Shown in pieces: positions 32,771 through 46,696 of a stretch of 64,000 nt of DNA. The stretch lies in assembly GCF_000330505.1 (NCBI RefSeq), contig NW_004440453.1, positions 27,394-91,393 on the forward strand. Reading direction: 5' to 3'. The stretch is from Entamoeba invadens IP1 (lineage: Eukaryota > Evosea > Mastigamoebida > Endamoebidae). The notes beneath the pieces are model-generated. The model searched no databases, was not told the DNA's origin, and saw only the letters and a program-made list of their open reading frames with translations. Position 1 is the stretch's first letter; every line of letters starts with the position of its first letter. The position numbers were made by a program, and so were the translations under genes.

Positions 32771-33288
32771 TATATATAATTTTCCTAATAAAACTAATAA
32801 AACAATTCACGTTGATGTATTAGAAACACTTTGCATGTTGTTAATAACCTCGTTGATATCAATTCTTTCTTTTGGATTTTGTTTCCACGAAAGTTGAATA
32901 ATGTTGTAAATACCTTCTGATATTACTTCACATCTGTTCAGTCTTTTGCCTTCCATAACAAACTCCGCTATTTTCCATGGAAACTTGAATTCATTGATTG
33001 GATACGCCTCTCCCCATTTGAAGCACTCATACATTGTTATTGCAAATGAGAATATGTCTGCACTTTTTGTGTATTTCTGTTTCAAAAGAACTTCAGGTGC
33101 CATATACACTGGTGTTCCAATACCTTTAGTGAATGTCATGTTAGTCATCAGCAAATTCACATTTCTGGCACTTCCAAAATCAGTCAATTTAGCATTCACT
33201 TTATCATTTAAATCCAATGAAAACACTAATATGTTGTCTGGCTTGATGTCTCTGTGTAATATCCCATTTGAGTGTAAATAACTTATCC

Positions 33289-33296
33289 CATTTGCT
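33289..33296. repeat. hAT target-site duplication, left copy
   Basis: CATTTGCT, identical to 38585-38592. Removing one copy plus the element rejoins the kinase frame exactly. Confidence 0.95.
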
Positions 33297-33760
33297 CATA
33301 GTGTGGCTTTTTAAACTTTTTATTTATATAAGACTGAAAACTATTTATATAAAGCATTTTGTGCTTAAAAAGTTTGTAATATAAAAACAACGTCCACAAG
33401 TTCGGGAAATTAATTGTCGTTTAAATTATTATTTGTTTTTGAATTATTTATGTTTTCATTTAACTTTATTATTAAATTTTTAACACGTTTTTTACTAAAA
33501 AAAACTTAAATTTATTATATTATAATCATAAACATTTAACATTAATTAGAATTATATATTTTTTAAAAAAATTGAGATAAATAATTTAAATTTCACATTT
33601 ATATTTTTAAATAATTATAAAAATAATCAAATTTTGTTATATACAAACTTTTTAATTGAAATCTATTTATTTTGTTGTAAAAAAAATATTTTTTTGTGTA
33701 TATTGTTAATACATTATATTTAAAATTACAAATTAAATTATAAAAAGCAAATTAAAATAA

Positions 33761-36443
33761 TTAACAATTAATTTTGTATATTGTCTTTTTGCTTTTTATT
33801 GAATAATTCAATCTTTCTGCTGTAAATTTTAATGGACTGTTTAAATGATTAATTTGGTTTATTCGATTGAATGTTCTTTCCACATCACTTGTTGAAGGAA
33901 ATATGGTTAGAAGGACGTCAACTATTTTAATAAGTTGTGATAATTGATTGTTTTTTAATATTTGAAAGACGTCCAACAAACGCACTTTTGTTATATAATT
34001 AGTCTTTTCGATCAATATTCGGTCATATTCTGATTGTAGTTGATTATTAATACTGTTATTAATAATTCTTTTTTGTCTTCAACGTTCAAACGTGATAACA
34101 AGTTTTTTAAAATTAACAATTCATCATTTTGAAATAAATAATTGTTGTAACAATTTATATCTGGGTTAATTCCTTTTAATAACAAATCTGGAATATAATG
34201 TATGTATAATATTTGATTCAAATTGTTATGTGTTTCATTATTCTTATAAACATCTTCGTTTATGTATCCAGTAGAATAATCAACCATATTATTTATTGAA
34301 TTCATATTGACTGACATGTTTGCGTATTTAAATCTAAGTTCTGTGTTAATTATCAAACGCAATAACAGTCTTTCAGTAAAACCGATATCAACAATTAGAA
34401 TATCTTTAATGTCTCTGAATTCTTTAAAATCTCCCATTCTAAGTTGATGTAAACATGTAGAAAGGTATTTTCTAAACATTGTCGTTCTTTCATAATATTC
34501 AGGGAGAGATCCTTCGCTGTTTTGAAAAGTCGAACATAAAACAAACATCATTTTATATAAATGACACAAAACTCTCAATTTATTTTTTGTTTTTAAAGAA
34601 TTATCACCAAAATAAAAAGGAAAAGTGCACTCAGTTGTATTACGTGTTATTGTTTTGCTATATGTACCAACTTTTTTGTTTTTAAATTCACTCTCAAGTT
34701 CTGTTTTAACTCTGAGTATTGAAACATATGACACAATTTCTTCATAATGTTCCAATACATTATTAATGTTTCTACAAATATACAAAAACGTGTTTTTGCA
34801 AAAGTATCAATTGTAACATTTAACATCTTTTTTGTTTTTTTAAAAGTCGTCAAGTATTTTCGTTGAACAGAACCATTTGATAAAAATGACAATTGGCCCT
34901 GCATCAGAGTCACTAGAAAGATCTTCTCCACACAGATGACACCTGTGAAAATAACACCAAATACCATGGACAGGCTGTTCTATAACATCAAAATGGTTTG
35001 TTTTAACATCTTTCACCAAATCATTATATTCTTTGATCACTCCAGATTCAACTCCAATTTCGGTAGCATTTCCATCGGTTGTTTCACCAACAACTTTGAT
35101 ATGTGGAATATTTGCTATATCCAACTCATTTTTTAATCATTTTGCAACATCTTTTCCTGATGTAACACCGTCATAAGTTTTTAAAACCAATGGACACAAT
35201 TTTATTTTACCATTATATAAATACCTCATTTCAATTGAATAAACATCTTTGTGTTTATTCTTAAAAGATGAGTCAAACCCAATAGCAACACAATCAACTT
35301 TATGTTCCATTATTTGATTCAATTTTTCAAGGAAATGCGTATTTTCGCGTGTCATTTGCCTTTTAGCTGTTCTATAATCTATATTTAAACATTCAACGTC
35401 TCGTCTTTTATCTTTGATGATATAAGATACCGCTACATCAATTATAGTTTTTATCATTTTAGTTTGATTTTGCGAAAAATGCGCCTCAATTCCAAGGGAA
35501 TTGATAATATATGAAGTAACATGATTCATTCTATGTTCATTGATATTCCTATCTTTATAAGTCCTTGATTGTTTAGTATCAAATACAAACCAAAAAGAAG
35601 TTACAAAGCGATCAACTAAAAAAGTGTCATTAACCCAACAAAATTGCCTTATTTTTTCAGCTATATTTATGGGATCTTTGGTTAATATATCCGATGAAAT
35701 TGTTTCGGTAAATTTATTTTTAACAAGTTCGTTTATTTGATCGATTGTTTCATGTTGTGGTGTAGTTTTAGGAAGTGTAGTATCCATTAATATATTTTCT
35801 GATGTCTCTTCGGATTCCTCAAAATATTCTTCAAGAGAATAGTCATCACTTTCAGATGTATTTGATGATAATACATCACTGTTTTCTTGGACATAAGAAT
35901 ATTCGTTTTCAATATTTAGTGTATTCGTGATATGTATAGGATTTAGTCTTGATACGTTTTCAATATTCGAGTTTAATGAATTTCTAAAAATCAAAGGAAG
36001 TGCCGGTGGTATATTATATTGTGTTGCTTTTTTGACAATCAATGACAACCAATATTTGTTTGACTAAGTTTATTAAAAAATAAAAATACGATTTTTTTCT
36101 TTTGTAATTTGTGATCTGGAGTTTTAATAAAATAAATACACACATCAGAATCATTTTGTTCATCAATAAAAGTAGAGTACAATTGGATAATTTCATTTTC
36201 GTTTAGAATAACCGGTTCTTCATTGAGTTCTTTTGGGAAACTTTCACCATATAATGGTTGAAAACATGTTCTGAGTTTGTTATGAACATCGGATTCATGA
36301 CTTTTACATGATGAAAAAAGCATCCACAATTCATCTCGCAAACAAAAAGAAAACTCAACACCTTGATATTTGGCTAATAAATATCCTTTTTTAAAATAAT
36401 TAAAAGAATTTACATCGAAAATCAAATCGTTTGGATTGCTCAT
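33761..36443 (-). pseudogene. hAT transposase of the inserted element, decayed
   Basis: ATG 36443 (MSNPNDLIFDVNSFNYF) opens an N-terminal domain not obviously a BED finger. After a frameshift near 36045 the next piece has RQFCWVNDTFLVDRFVTSF and, further on, CVAIGFDSSFKNKHKDV. An in-frame TGA (35139-35137) is passed, then GETTDGNATEIG and WCYFHRCHLCGEDLS appear, the hAT catalytic-core and C/H motifs. TAA (34842) and a TGA about 30 bases on follow, then a long helical region. A shift near 34013 leads to the C-terminal dimerisation block IFPSTSDVERTFNRINQ. The protein is larger than the other hAT here and clearly of a different lineage. Three stops and two shifts make it inactive. Confidence 0.85.
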
Positions 36444-37626
36444 TGTGTTTTGTTTTTTTCAAGATAGTTAATTTTTATAAGGAAATTGAAATAATGAAAA
36501 CACACGAAATTTAAATGTTATGTAATTGTTTATTTACAATGTTTTATAATTATATTATTATGTATTAAATTGCAATATATAATATTTATTTATCACAACA
36601 TTAATGTTTTAATGTTGACGAAATTCAATAGATACTAAATAGATTTTTTTAATATATTATATTATTTTGGTTTTATAATTATAAAATGAATCCTTCCACA
36701 CACAAAAACGATAAAAATAAATAGAAATACGTGAACACGATAATCATATTATTATCGAAGACTATTGAGATATATACATACACAAATTGGTTTGTTTTTT
36801 GTTGCAATAATTTGTTTGAAAGTACAGTTACGATTATCAAATGAAATGATATGATATTTACATACATCTATGTATGTATATTGTACATTATATTATATTA
36901 TAAACTAGAAAAATAATAAAATATCATATTATTATAAAATATATTAAATTGATAGTTGTCATAATGTATAAAAAAACATGATAAACAATCAACTGCAGAT
37001 AATTATTTATGACTTAATGATATGATATTTAAACACACTTGTTTTTTAAAAATAAAAACAACAAAATTATGATAAATGTGATTATTGTATAATCATAAAA
37101 TACAATAAAAAGCGAAAATTGGAAACAATATTTAATTCTTATAACAGTAATGTAAAATGTATGTATTTAAATGTATGGATGTCAAAAATTGATATCATGG
37201 TACAATTTAAAATTAAAATATACATACGAAAAATGAACTATGTGTCGTATTAAAATATGAGTTGTGACAAATTGAAACAAATATGGTTCCAAATTCCAAT
37301 TAGACTTAAAGTTATTGAAAAGTATTAAATAGATTTAGTGGTAATCTTACATAACACATTCTAAAAAAGTGTATTTACTAAAATGAACAATTTGTGTGTT
37401 GTGATTCAAAAATGATATATATATAAACAGAAAACAAAATATGTGGTATTATTCAATTAACAATAAAAAAGTGAACTACATATAAGTAAAAGTTGATTAG
37501 TTGATATACAAATTAACACATTTAATGTTTAATTGTGAATACAACAAATGAAAGATAATATAAATCAAATAAATATTTGATTTATATTTTTTTGTTACAA
37601 AATATAACAAAAACGTAAATACGTAT

Positions 37627-38312
37627 AACGAGAAAACGAGAAAACGAGAAAACGAGAAAACGAGAAAACGAGAAAACGAGAAAACGAGAAAACGAGAAAA
37701 CGAGAAAACGAGAAAACGAGAAAACGAGAAAACGAGAAAACGAGAAAACGAGAAAACGAGAAAACGAGAAAACGAGAAAACGAGAAAACGAGAAAACGAG
37801 AAAACGAGAAAACGAGAAAACGAGAAAACGAGAAAACGAGAAAACGAGAAAACGAGAAAACGAGAAAACGAGAAAACGAGAAAACGAGAAAACGAGAAAA
37901 CGAGAAAACGAGAAAACGAGAAAACGAGAAAACGAGAAAACGAGAAAACGAGAAAACGAGAAAACGAGAAAACGAGAAAACGAGAAAACGAGAAAACGAG
38001 AAAACGAGAAAACGAGAAAACGAGAAAACGAGAAAACGAGAAAACGAGAAAACGAGAAAACGAGAAAACGAGAAAACGAGAAAACGAGAAAACGAGAAAA
38101 CGAGAAAACGAGAAAACGAGAAAACGAGAAAACGAGAAAACGAGAAAACGAGAAAACGAGAAAACGAGAAAACGAGAAAACGAGAAAACGAGAAAACGAG
38201 AAAACGAGAAAACGAGAAAACGAGAAAACGAGAAAACGAGAAAACGAGAAAACGAGAAAACGAGAAAACGAGAAAACGAGAAAACGAGAAAACGAGAAAA
38301 CGAGAAAACGAG
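37627..38312. repeat. Perfect minisatellite, 8-bp unit AAAACGAG, ~86 copies
   Basis: A partial unit (AACGAG) followed by 85 full AAAACGAG units, 686 bp with no substitution seen. It lies in the subterminal part of the hAT element, upstream of its transposase. The perfect array suggests very recent expansion or active homogenisation. It is not a CRISPR array, as there are no spacers. Confidence 0.98.
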
Positions 38313-38584
38313 ATAAAATATTAAATAATTGAATTGTTGTTATTTTAAATAGTTTAATATTGTTAATATATATAATTTTTATATTATATATCTAATAAAT
38401 AACAATATTTTATAAATGTTATTTATTTATAACGAACTTTATATAATTATTAATGTGGAGAGGTAACAATTTATAAATATAGTTTCTTCATATCTATTAA
38501 TAACAGAACTTCTGGGGAGTTATAAATATATATATTTGCCGATTATTTTCTTCGAGTAAAAAAGTACCAAAATGCCACACTATG

Positions 38585-38592
38585 CATTTGCT
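38585..38592. repeat. hAT target-site duplication, right copy
   Basis: CATTTGCT, identical to 33289-33296. Confidence 0.95.
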
Positions 38593-41500
38593 GCATCTAT
38601 CATCATTTTTATTCGAAGTTTAATACAAACATCTGAACTTGGTTTATGATTCGTTAAGTCTTGTAAAGACCCAAATGGTGCAAATTCAGTCACCATACAT
38701 ACTTTGTTTGGAATAAATACGGCGCCATAGAAATGGACAATATACTCACTTCTGAATTTATCTAACATTGTAACTTCTTTTTCAAAAAATGACAATAACG
38801 AGTTTCCAACCATTTCTTTCAATTTTTTAATAGCAACTTCGTTTCCTTTGTAAGTTCCTTTGTAAACAATACCAAAACCACCTTCACCAAGCTTTTTGTC
38901 TTCATTTAATTCTTCATTATCCAATTTTGTTGATATCTGAGTTATAGCAACCAAATTAATTTGAGTTTCTTTGGTTATTCCACTTTTAAAATTCACAGAA
39001 AACAATGTGATTTTATCTTTAATTTTGCACGAACAATTTGGTCGAATAAAAATTTCAAATTCGACTGCTTTGTTCTTTTTTAGAGAAATTACAAGAGGTT
39101 CTGTTCTTATGGTATATTTTTCTGTGTTGTCTTTTGAGGAAAATTGCACTTTAATTGTGTTCTTTCCGAAATTTCCAACACATAATAACTCGCGCGACTC
39201 TTTGTCGACTGGAATCGTTTCCTCGTCGTTTTCACCTTCAAATTTAATTTGATTTTTATTCACAAAAACATCAGAAATTGAAGTTTTGGTGAATTGAATG
39301 TTCGACTTTCTGACATCAAAAATGCACGTCTTTTCTTGCACTTTTTTAATATGATAGTGGCGATTAATTTGAACAGAGACAAAGAGTACAATGAATACAA
39401 TAAGAGTTATGATAATAATAACAAATATCACAACTATTAATATCACCCACCACACTACCTTTGTATGGCAAGACGTGTTTGAGTAATTTGGCGTGTGCCA
39501 AAATGCGCATTTCGTGCATTTAGAGTTTGTCACTTCAACACAATTTTCAATTGAACTTTTTGAGTAACATTTGGAGTCTAACAAGATATAATATTCTACA
39601 CATGAAGTGCATATTCCAGTTGTTCCACAAGTGGAACAATTAAAAGTTGTCAAATTGTAAGTGACACAAAACTGATTTTGTTGGTAAAAACCAGTTAAAC
39701 ATTTCAAACATCCACTTTGACTTTTTACCTCGCAATTTACAAGTAAATCATATGAAATGCACTGCGTGTTGTTTGCGAGTAAAAAGTAATTTGTAAAACA
39801 ACTTAAACACGTTTTTTCAGTGTTGCACTCATTACAATTTTCAATGCAATTTTTGCACTGGCCATATTCGTCTCTGTAAAATCCAATATCACATAAAGCG
39901 CACAGAGATTGTGAAGGGACAAGTTTCTTGCAATTGGTGATGACTTCTGAATTAGAAAAACACTTTCCATCCGACAAAAAGTAATTTTTGTTGCAAGTAA
40001 GACACAAAATCTTGTTGTAACAATCCATACAATTTTCAGAACAAATTTCACATTGATAATTTGATAAGAAATAGCCGTTATACAGCTGATACATCGGTCT
40101 TTTTCAACATTCATTCGATCACAATTATCTTCTTGATTTTTTAATGGAACGCATTTAAATGTATTATCATAAATAGTATTATTTTTACATAATAAACAAT
40201 TATCAAATTTGGTTGAAATTGAACAATTGATATTTGAAGTGCACACTCCACTTTCATTTATATATTTGGAGACTTGTTGACACCCGCTACAAAAAGTATT
40301 TGAGCTTTGAACACAACCACTTTGTGTTAGTTCAATGCATTTTCTTTCATTATTAATAACTCCATTTAATGTACATTTAAGACAATTGTGTGTATCACAA
40401 AGGGAACACATTTCACCATATTTAGTTGAACAATTTTGACAAGTATTTTCTCTATTGTAATAACCATTTTCACATATAATTAAATTGTCGTTGTTTGAAA
40501 GAATAACTCCATTTGGTGGAGTGCAAACTCCATTTTTCAATAAACTTTTGTTATCACATATTATACAAGAACTTTCGTTGTAACATAACATACAATTTTC
40601 ACCACATTTTTCACACTTATTTGATTTTATAAAATATCCAATGGCGCACTTGCTTTATTTACCTGATATAATTAGTAACGAATTATCATCATAAAGTAAT
40701 ACATTTTCACAGTTTCCATTGACGTCAACAATATACTCTTTATCACATAAAACGCATTTTCCTTTAACACAATGAAGACAATTAATTGGACATGGTAAAC
40801 ATTGATTTTTATAAGCTTCGCTTCCAGTCTCACAAGCTTCACAAACAGTTGAAGTTTGTTTTTTGTATAATGTTGTACATTTTGAATTTATAATTTCGCA
40901 ATTTCCACCCAATAGATATGAGTCATTTTTACATAAATGACAACTTCCATCTTCTAAATTGGAATAAAAAAGCAAACATTGGTTTGTTTCATTAAATGAC
41001 ACTGTTTTATAAGTATCTGTTGTTTTTATTATTTCCCTTTTTAATAACTTTTGTGAAGTTGTAAACCCAAATTTAGAGCCTAAAATCCACTTCTTACTTG
41101 TTTGTGAGATTTCAATATTTTCGCCATTTTTTGAAGAGTTGTTTATATAAATCAGATTTTCATTTTGATCTTCAAATTTCGAACTAAAATTGTTTTGTTT
41201 AATAAAATCAAGTTGCGTTGTGTTTTGCATAAATACTCCAATAAAATTAATGTTCTGTTCGAGTTTTGTGTTTTGTATCACAATTGTCGAATTAATAGAA
41301 GAAAGTGGACAGTGAAGAATTTGATTTTCATATCTGTTGTAATCATCAAACTGTCCTCCAATATAAGTACATGTAACGGATGTATCAACATTGTTAGAGT
41401 TTAGATAAGCTCGATATAATTTCCCACCAAGTAAATTATTAAACAAAGGTGTTGAAGATGAATTTTGAACTTCTTGAAATGAAATCAAGTTGATATAATT

Positions 41501-43353
41501 GTCTTTGTAATCATTAAAAACGACTATAATATTTATTGTGTCTGATATAAATATACCACCTTTATGAATTTGAATAAGACCCGTTTTATCCCCAATTGTT
41601 GTCATGTTATTGAGACTTATTGTAACACTTTCGCCAATTGTTAAAGAATATTTTGAAGTCATTTTAATATACCCATTCGTGTAAAACTCAATTGATGAAG
41701 TGATTTTAAGTGGTACATTAAAAGTAGCACATTTGTGAAGTGAAAGTGTTTTTGTCGTAACATTTGAAGTGGAAGTGACATTAACATCTTTAACATTAAT
41801 TTCAATTCTGTTCCAATTTTGTGGAGTTGAATTTTCATTCATTTGTGATGAGAGAATTTGAAGAGTCAAAGTATTTTGTGTGTTGTTGTTAAAGCAGTCC
41901 CCTCGATTCACTCCATCATACCCTAAGGGTTCCCATACACCATTTCAGTGTAATTACAAAGACACATGTTATATTCACTTTTAGTTAAATACACTCGTTT
42001 CCCACATTTAGACAAAAGTGATGTCTTAACTTCAGAAAAATCTCCATCCAAAGCAAACAATATTTTGTTTGTTAAATTTGTTTCAGATATCAAAATTTGT
42101 GTGTTAATTATAAGATTCTTTTTGAAGTAAAATTTCCCAATTGAAGTGATTTTCAAAGTTGATATATTACAATTTAAATTAAATATAATATTTTCATTTT
42201 CTAATATTTCTAAAGTGTCAAAATTAATTGTATTCTCGTTGTTTTCTAAACCATTTAATATATATTTTCTATTGGGTTTAAATATTATTGAGAACCATTG
42301 AGTAACATTTACATAAATGTTAATATTTTCACTTTCACTTTTATTCTCGCCAATAGTTGTTAAATTTAAATCAAATAATGAACTGTTGTATCTACAATCC
42401 GGGAATGTATTAACATTATCCAATGTTATATTTTCATTCTCTGCATTACAATAACAAGTCGTATTAATTAAATTTGCGTATACATTAATTTCTGTTTTAC
42501 CAAAATATAAAATTCTGTTATACCCATTTCGTTCACATACAGATTTTACATAAGGAGTAAACTCGGAATTTTTGAAAGTTACACTTTCTTCTTTTGATTT
42601 TCCAGTGAATAAATATCTTCCATTTGTATATGGATCACCAACGTACTGAGCTGTTTCAAATTCTAAATTGACAGACTGCATCACGTATCCATCAATAAAT
42701 AAATAAGCGATTTGTGTTATTGTTCGATATATCTTAATCCAGAATCTTTGGTCAATATCTGAAAATAATACAATGCTTTGACTTTTTAACTGAATTGTTG
42801 GTCTCCATTTTTCGCCAATTGTTGTCCGACAAGAGTTTTCATTATTAAAACAACCAAAGGAAATAAAAAAATTTTCTGGTCGACCGCTGTCTACAAAATA
42901 AATTCTAACATTTTCATTTTTTTCTTGAATATATAACGCTTTTAAATTAAATGGATTTTGAAATGTAAAATTTCGAATGGTGTATTTATCTGTTTCATTT
43001 TCACGGAAAATCATTGTTTGAAAAGAACAACAATAATGTTTGAATGTGAAATAATAATCATCATAATTATATGTGACTGTCCAGCCGGATCGATTACAAA
43101 AATTATCATTTGAATTTAAACTAATTTCATTATTCTCTTCACACCAAGTAATTGAATAACCAATAGACATGAAAAACAGTATAAAATGTGTGTATGACAA
43201 CGTATTCTTCATTGTAATCTAAAATAATATATTAAAGTACTTTTAAAAGCAATAATAAAAAACAGACAAATATCTTTCATTGCAAATCAGAATAATTGTT
43301 CTTTGATAAAACAATGTTAAGTGTTTTGATATTTTAATAATAAAAAATATGTA

Positions 43354-43441
43354 TAGTCATGGTAAAAAAGGTTGTTGAGTAAAAATGGTTGTTGATTGAA
43401 TAAAGGTTCGGTTTATTTTTACATTTCAATAAAATTTACAC
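43354..43441 (+). repeat. Left terminal inverted repeat of the 3.4-kb element
   Basis: Starts TAGTCATGGTAAAAAAGG. It matches the right end except for one A-run length difference and a few changes in the innermost 25 bp. Confidence 0.9.
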
Positions 43442-44308
43442 TTATAGTGTACCTTTAATTGAAGTTGTTTTCCCTTCAAACAGAACTAAAAAGAACATAT
43501 TATTCAAATCAAAACGAAAAAAAAATAAATAGAAAATGAAGGGAAAGAAGATTTCTTCTCATTTATAAACAATAACAAAAAACAATAACAAAAAAATGAT
43601 AAAAGTTTCAATTAGATGAATGCTCTAGTCAATGGCAAGAGTATTTTATGCTTTAAACAAGTAAAAAGCCAATCATCAAAAGAAACGCTAAACCTATACG
43701 GTCAACACCTTCTGTATTAACAAAACGTAAACAAACTCCACAATTCTACCTTTTTGACAACCAGTATTGGTTCAACTAAAGCAAATAAAGCTATCGATAA
43801 ACACATTGAATAAAGAGAAATAAAAAACAAACAATAATAAGCAGTCGTGAAAAAAAAGATTGTCGATGTTATAATAATTAAGGAAAATGCAGTTGTTACT
43901 TAAACGCGATTAAATAATAAAAATATCAGTTTAATTGATCTGTTAAATATGTAAAAATCAGAGTTGATCTGTAAAAACTTAAAGTTTACAAGATGTCATA
44001 ATTTGACAATTGTATCAAAAAGACGTTTTTAAAACCATATTTTTATTATTTTAAACTTAAATAATATTATCAATGATTGAATAATAAAAATAAATATCAT
44101 TTTAAATTCCTTTTGAACTTGTGTACTTTAATTAATCTTACAGGTCAGCCCAACTTACATTGAAATTATCAGGAAATATTCAAAAAATAAATCAAACATA
44201 ACACGACTTTTTCAATCATTTTAAAATGCCTTCGTTTTTATCAATGTTTAAGTTGCTTCTTCTTCCAGGAAAGGCAACAGGAACTACGCAAACCTGTTCG
44301 CCCAAAAA

Positions 44309-45890
44309 CTATCGAATTCGGAAGGCATACTCCCTACAGTAGAAAATTCTGACATCATAAGTACCCTCTTTTTCTTTTCCAATTGGCTTTTTTACGTAAC
44401 CACACATGTGAAAGGCTGAGGTGTTGTTGTTGTTTACGCAGGCAATTTTGAACGATTGGATGATTTCAAAGACTCTTTTTGTGACCATACAAACAGACAA
44501 CTCTTCCAACTTAGCAGCATCTATTGCACCATCTTGATCCTTGAGTTCTAAAATTTCTATTTTTCTTCGCTTTGTAGCCTTCTTGACTTCATCTTCAACA
44601 TCATCTTTTTGAGACATAACACCAATGGGGTACTTCATACCAACAAGTCGAGAAACTACCGAAGAACCCATTGCTCTCTATCAGTTAATAACAATAAAAG
44701 AAAAGTAAACATGTTAACAAGACTTATAACGGCTTTGAATAATAATATTATTTCAGTAATTTCTCTCATAATAAAAAACAAACTTTTTGAACGCCAAATA
44801 TGACGACGTCCAGTGGCTGAGACAAGTGGCTACTGTGTGGGCACAATAATAATAAAGCCACTTTATTTTCGAACAGCCACTTTCTAGCACCATCTTTAAT
44901 GTGGCTAACACAGTTGTCTTGTATTAAAACCGCCCATTCTTGTGGGCAATTTTTTCTTCTTAATTCCAGTTCTGGTTTAAGACATCTTTCAAGCCACAAC
45001 GTGTATATGTTTTCCGTAATGAAGGATTTGCGTTGATATGCAATTTCAACATCATCTCTGTCTATGTATCTGTCGATTTCATTTTTCATTGTCAAGTTTG
45101 ATAGTATGATCATTGGTTTCAGCGTGGTGTTGTTGGCAAATATTCCTGCAATCAATGTTATGCGTTTTTGAGAGCGATCAACAGAGTAAGAGTTGGTGTA
45201 GTCATAGTTGTCGTCAACATAAAAGTTGCTCCTTTTTGAGTCCACAAATGGACAATAACCACTTTCGTCCATGTTGATAAGGAGGGAGGGTTTAACTCCA
45301 TTCAAGTGAACAACTCTTTCGCCGGCATATTGTTTGTCATTGTTCAACAAATCAACAGCTCTAGTTTCATAGCTTCTTAACTCATCTTTACTCAGCTCAG
45401 CTCTCTCTTTATCCATTGGTTTTGCAATCTTCTTAATTAAACCCTCCCTTCTCAAACTGTTTGCGATGGTTCTTTTTGATACTTTCTTCCCAACAACTCC
45501 TTCTACAACATTTCCCATTTCTTTAGTGGTGATTGGTTTGGTGGTGTTTTGTCTTTCTCGAATTGTTTCCAACAACAACGGCATCCTCGATTGATTAATT
45601 TCTCGTTTTCTTCCAGACTTCCCTTCGACATCGTCATACAAGTTGTTGAGGCGGGCCGTCGAGGGTGAGACACCCAACACTTTGGCTTTCGTTTCAATTG
45701 AAACCTTTTCAAGCCATTTTTCACTTCTCAACAATTTCATTTGTTGTTGGAATGTTAGACATTCCATGATTTCTGTTGCATGGGTTTCACAGAAATCCAA
45801 AAAATCACAGCCACGACCTGATTTGGTACTGTGGCGCAACACGCTCAAATCCAATTTTTTTGAAGCGGGTTTTCGCTGTGGTTTGGACAT
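44309..45890 (-). CDS. Pogo/DDE_1-type transposase, intact, two exons
   Basis: Exon 1 is 45890-44784 and exon 2 is 44677-44309; joined they give 492 codons including the stop. The N-terminus is basic (SKPQRKPASKKLDLSVLRH), then come helix-turn-helix-like regions (FQQQMKLLRSEKW, TKAKVLGVSPSTARL and TTKEMGNVVEGVVGKK with SKRTIANSLRREGL). The DDE core has LLINMDESGYCPF (first Asp), AVLIQDNCVSHIKDGARKW (second Asp) and LSQPLDVVIFG (third acidic position), as in CENP-B/pogo/jerky-type DDE_1 enzymes. Exon 2 supplies a C-terminal charged domain with a possible nuclear signal (KKATKRRKIEILEL). It would cut and rejoin the element's ends in the nucleus. No stops or shifts were seen, and the flanking inverted repeats are intact. 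Confidence 0.85.
44678..44783 (-). other. Spliceosomal intron in the transposase gene (106 nt)
   Basis: On the minus strand it begins GTTTGTTTTTTATTATG (5' consensus GTTTGT, 44778-44783) and ends AACTGATAG (3' TAG, 44678-44680), the classic Entamoeba signals. Unspliced, translation would end 4-5 codons into the intron. Spliced, the codons for VQK and RAM join in frame. Confidence 0.85.
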
Positions 45891-46696
45891 GATTATTGAG
45901 TTCTGAAACCAGCTGTATTTGTTAATTTTATTATAATTAATGGTTAATTTTATTAATAATTATAATTTGAAGTGTTTCGAAAAATTGTCTTTATTCTTTC
46001 CCAACAATTTGACATCTAATCGCAATATATTTTTATAAAATTTGGGTGATTTCCTGTTTTTTTATGTAGCAATTGACTCTTTATTTTCTATTTTTCATGT
46101 TATCAAGAAAATAAATTTAAAAAACAATTGTGTGACCATAACTTTGAAACTCATGATTGTGTATAGTTTGCTTCCAATACAAATGTCGTTTGTAATAAAG
46201 AGGAGTACTCAAATTTAACAATGATATAATTTTTCAATTTCATTTCTTATTTTACTCAAAAAATGAAAGGGGGTGAAAAAAAGCACTTTCATTTTCTTTT
46301 TTTGATAAACAACAATGATTATAAATAATGTAATATCTATAATGTTCAATAAACAGCTCTTAATGTTATACAATTGACAACCAATTGTAATACTGTCAAT
46401 TATCGTTTTTATGATTATCCTTGTTTGTGTTCTATTTTTCGAACATGGTGAAAAAAAAGCACTTTCATTTTTTCAGAAACTATATTAACTATATTGAACT
46501 ATACTTGTTTTTCGAATTACAAAAAAACAATTTTCGATTCAAAATTGAAAATGTTATACATTTTATAAAATCAACACACAAAAACGTTGAGATTGAGAAG
46601 AAAACAATTTGTTTTAAAAATACACTCCTTTGTTATAAATAGTTTTATTTGCTCAAAAACATATTTTCAATATTATTTCAATGATGCGAAGAAATT

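Larger units (their letters stand above)
33297..38584 (-). mobile_element. hAT transposon inserted in the TMK kinase domain (5.3 kb)
   Basis: The left end CATAGTGTGGCTTTTT (33297) is matched by the right end, inverted, CATAGTGTGGCATTTT (38584). The element is flanked by a perfect 8-bp duplication CATTTGCT. It contains a decayed hAT transposase on the minus strand, long A+T-rich subterminal DNA, and an 8-bp minisatellite at 37627-38312. The TSD is intact and the kinase halves rejoin in frame, which fixes the borders to the base. Confidence 0.95.
32807..43212 (-). pseudogene. Transmembrane receptor-like kinase (Entamoeba TMK), decayed and split by a hAT element
   Basis: ATG 43212 opens a hydrophobic signal peptide (TLSYTHFILFFMSIGYSIT) and a large N-glycosylation-rich ectodomain. 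A frameshift near 41940 is followed by more ectodomain, then an in-frame TAA at 40655-40657. The CxxC repeat region follows (CEKCGENCMLC, CHLCKNDSYLLGGNC), with another shift near 40095. A membrane helix lies at about 39365-39440 (WVILIVVIFVIIIITLIVFI). The kinase N-lobe has KLGEGGFGIVYKG and VAIKK. The frame is cut at 38585 by a transposon. Beyond it the C-lobe resumes: ISYLHSNGILHRDIKPDN, LTDFGSARN and APEVLL, ending at TGA 32807. TMKs are putative surface signalling kinases. This copy is dead. Confidence 0.9.

Noticed and set aside
37627..38312. Repeat array considered as a possible CRISPR
   Set aside because: The units are contiguous 8-mers without spacers, in a eukaryotic transposon; it is a minisatellite.
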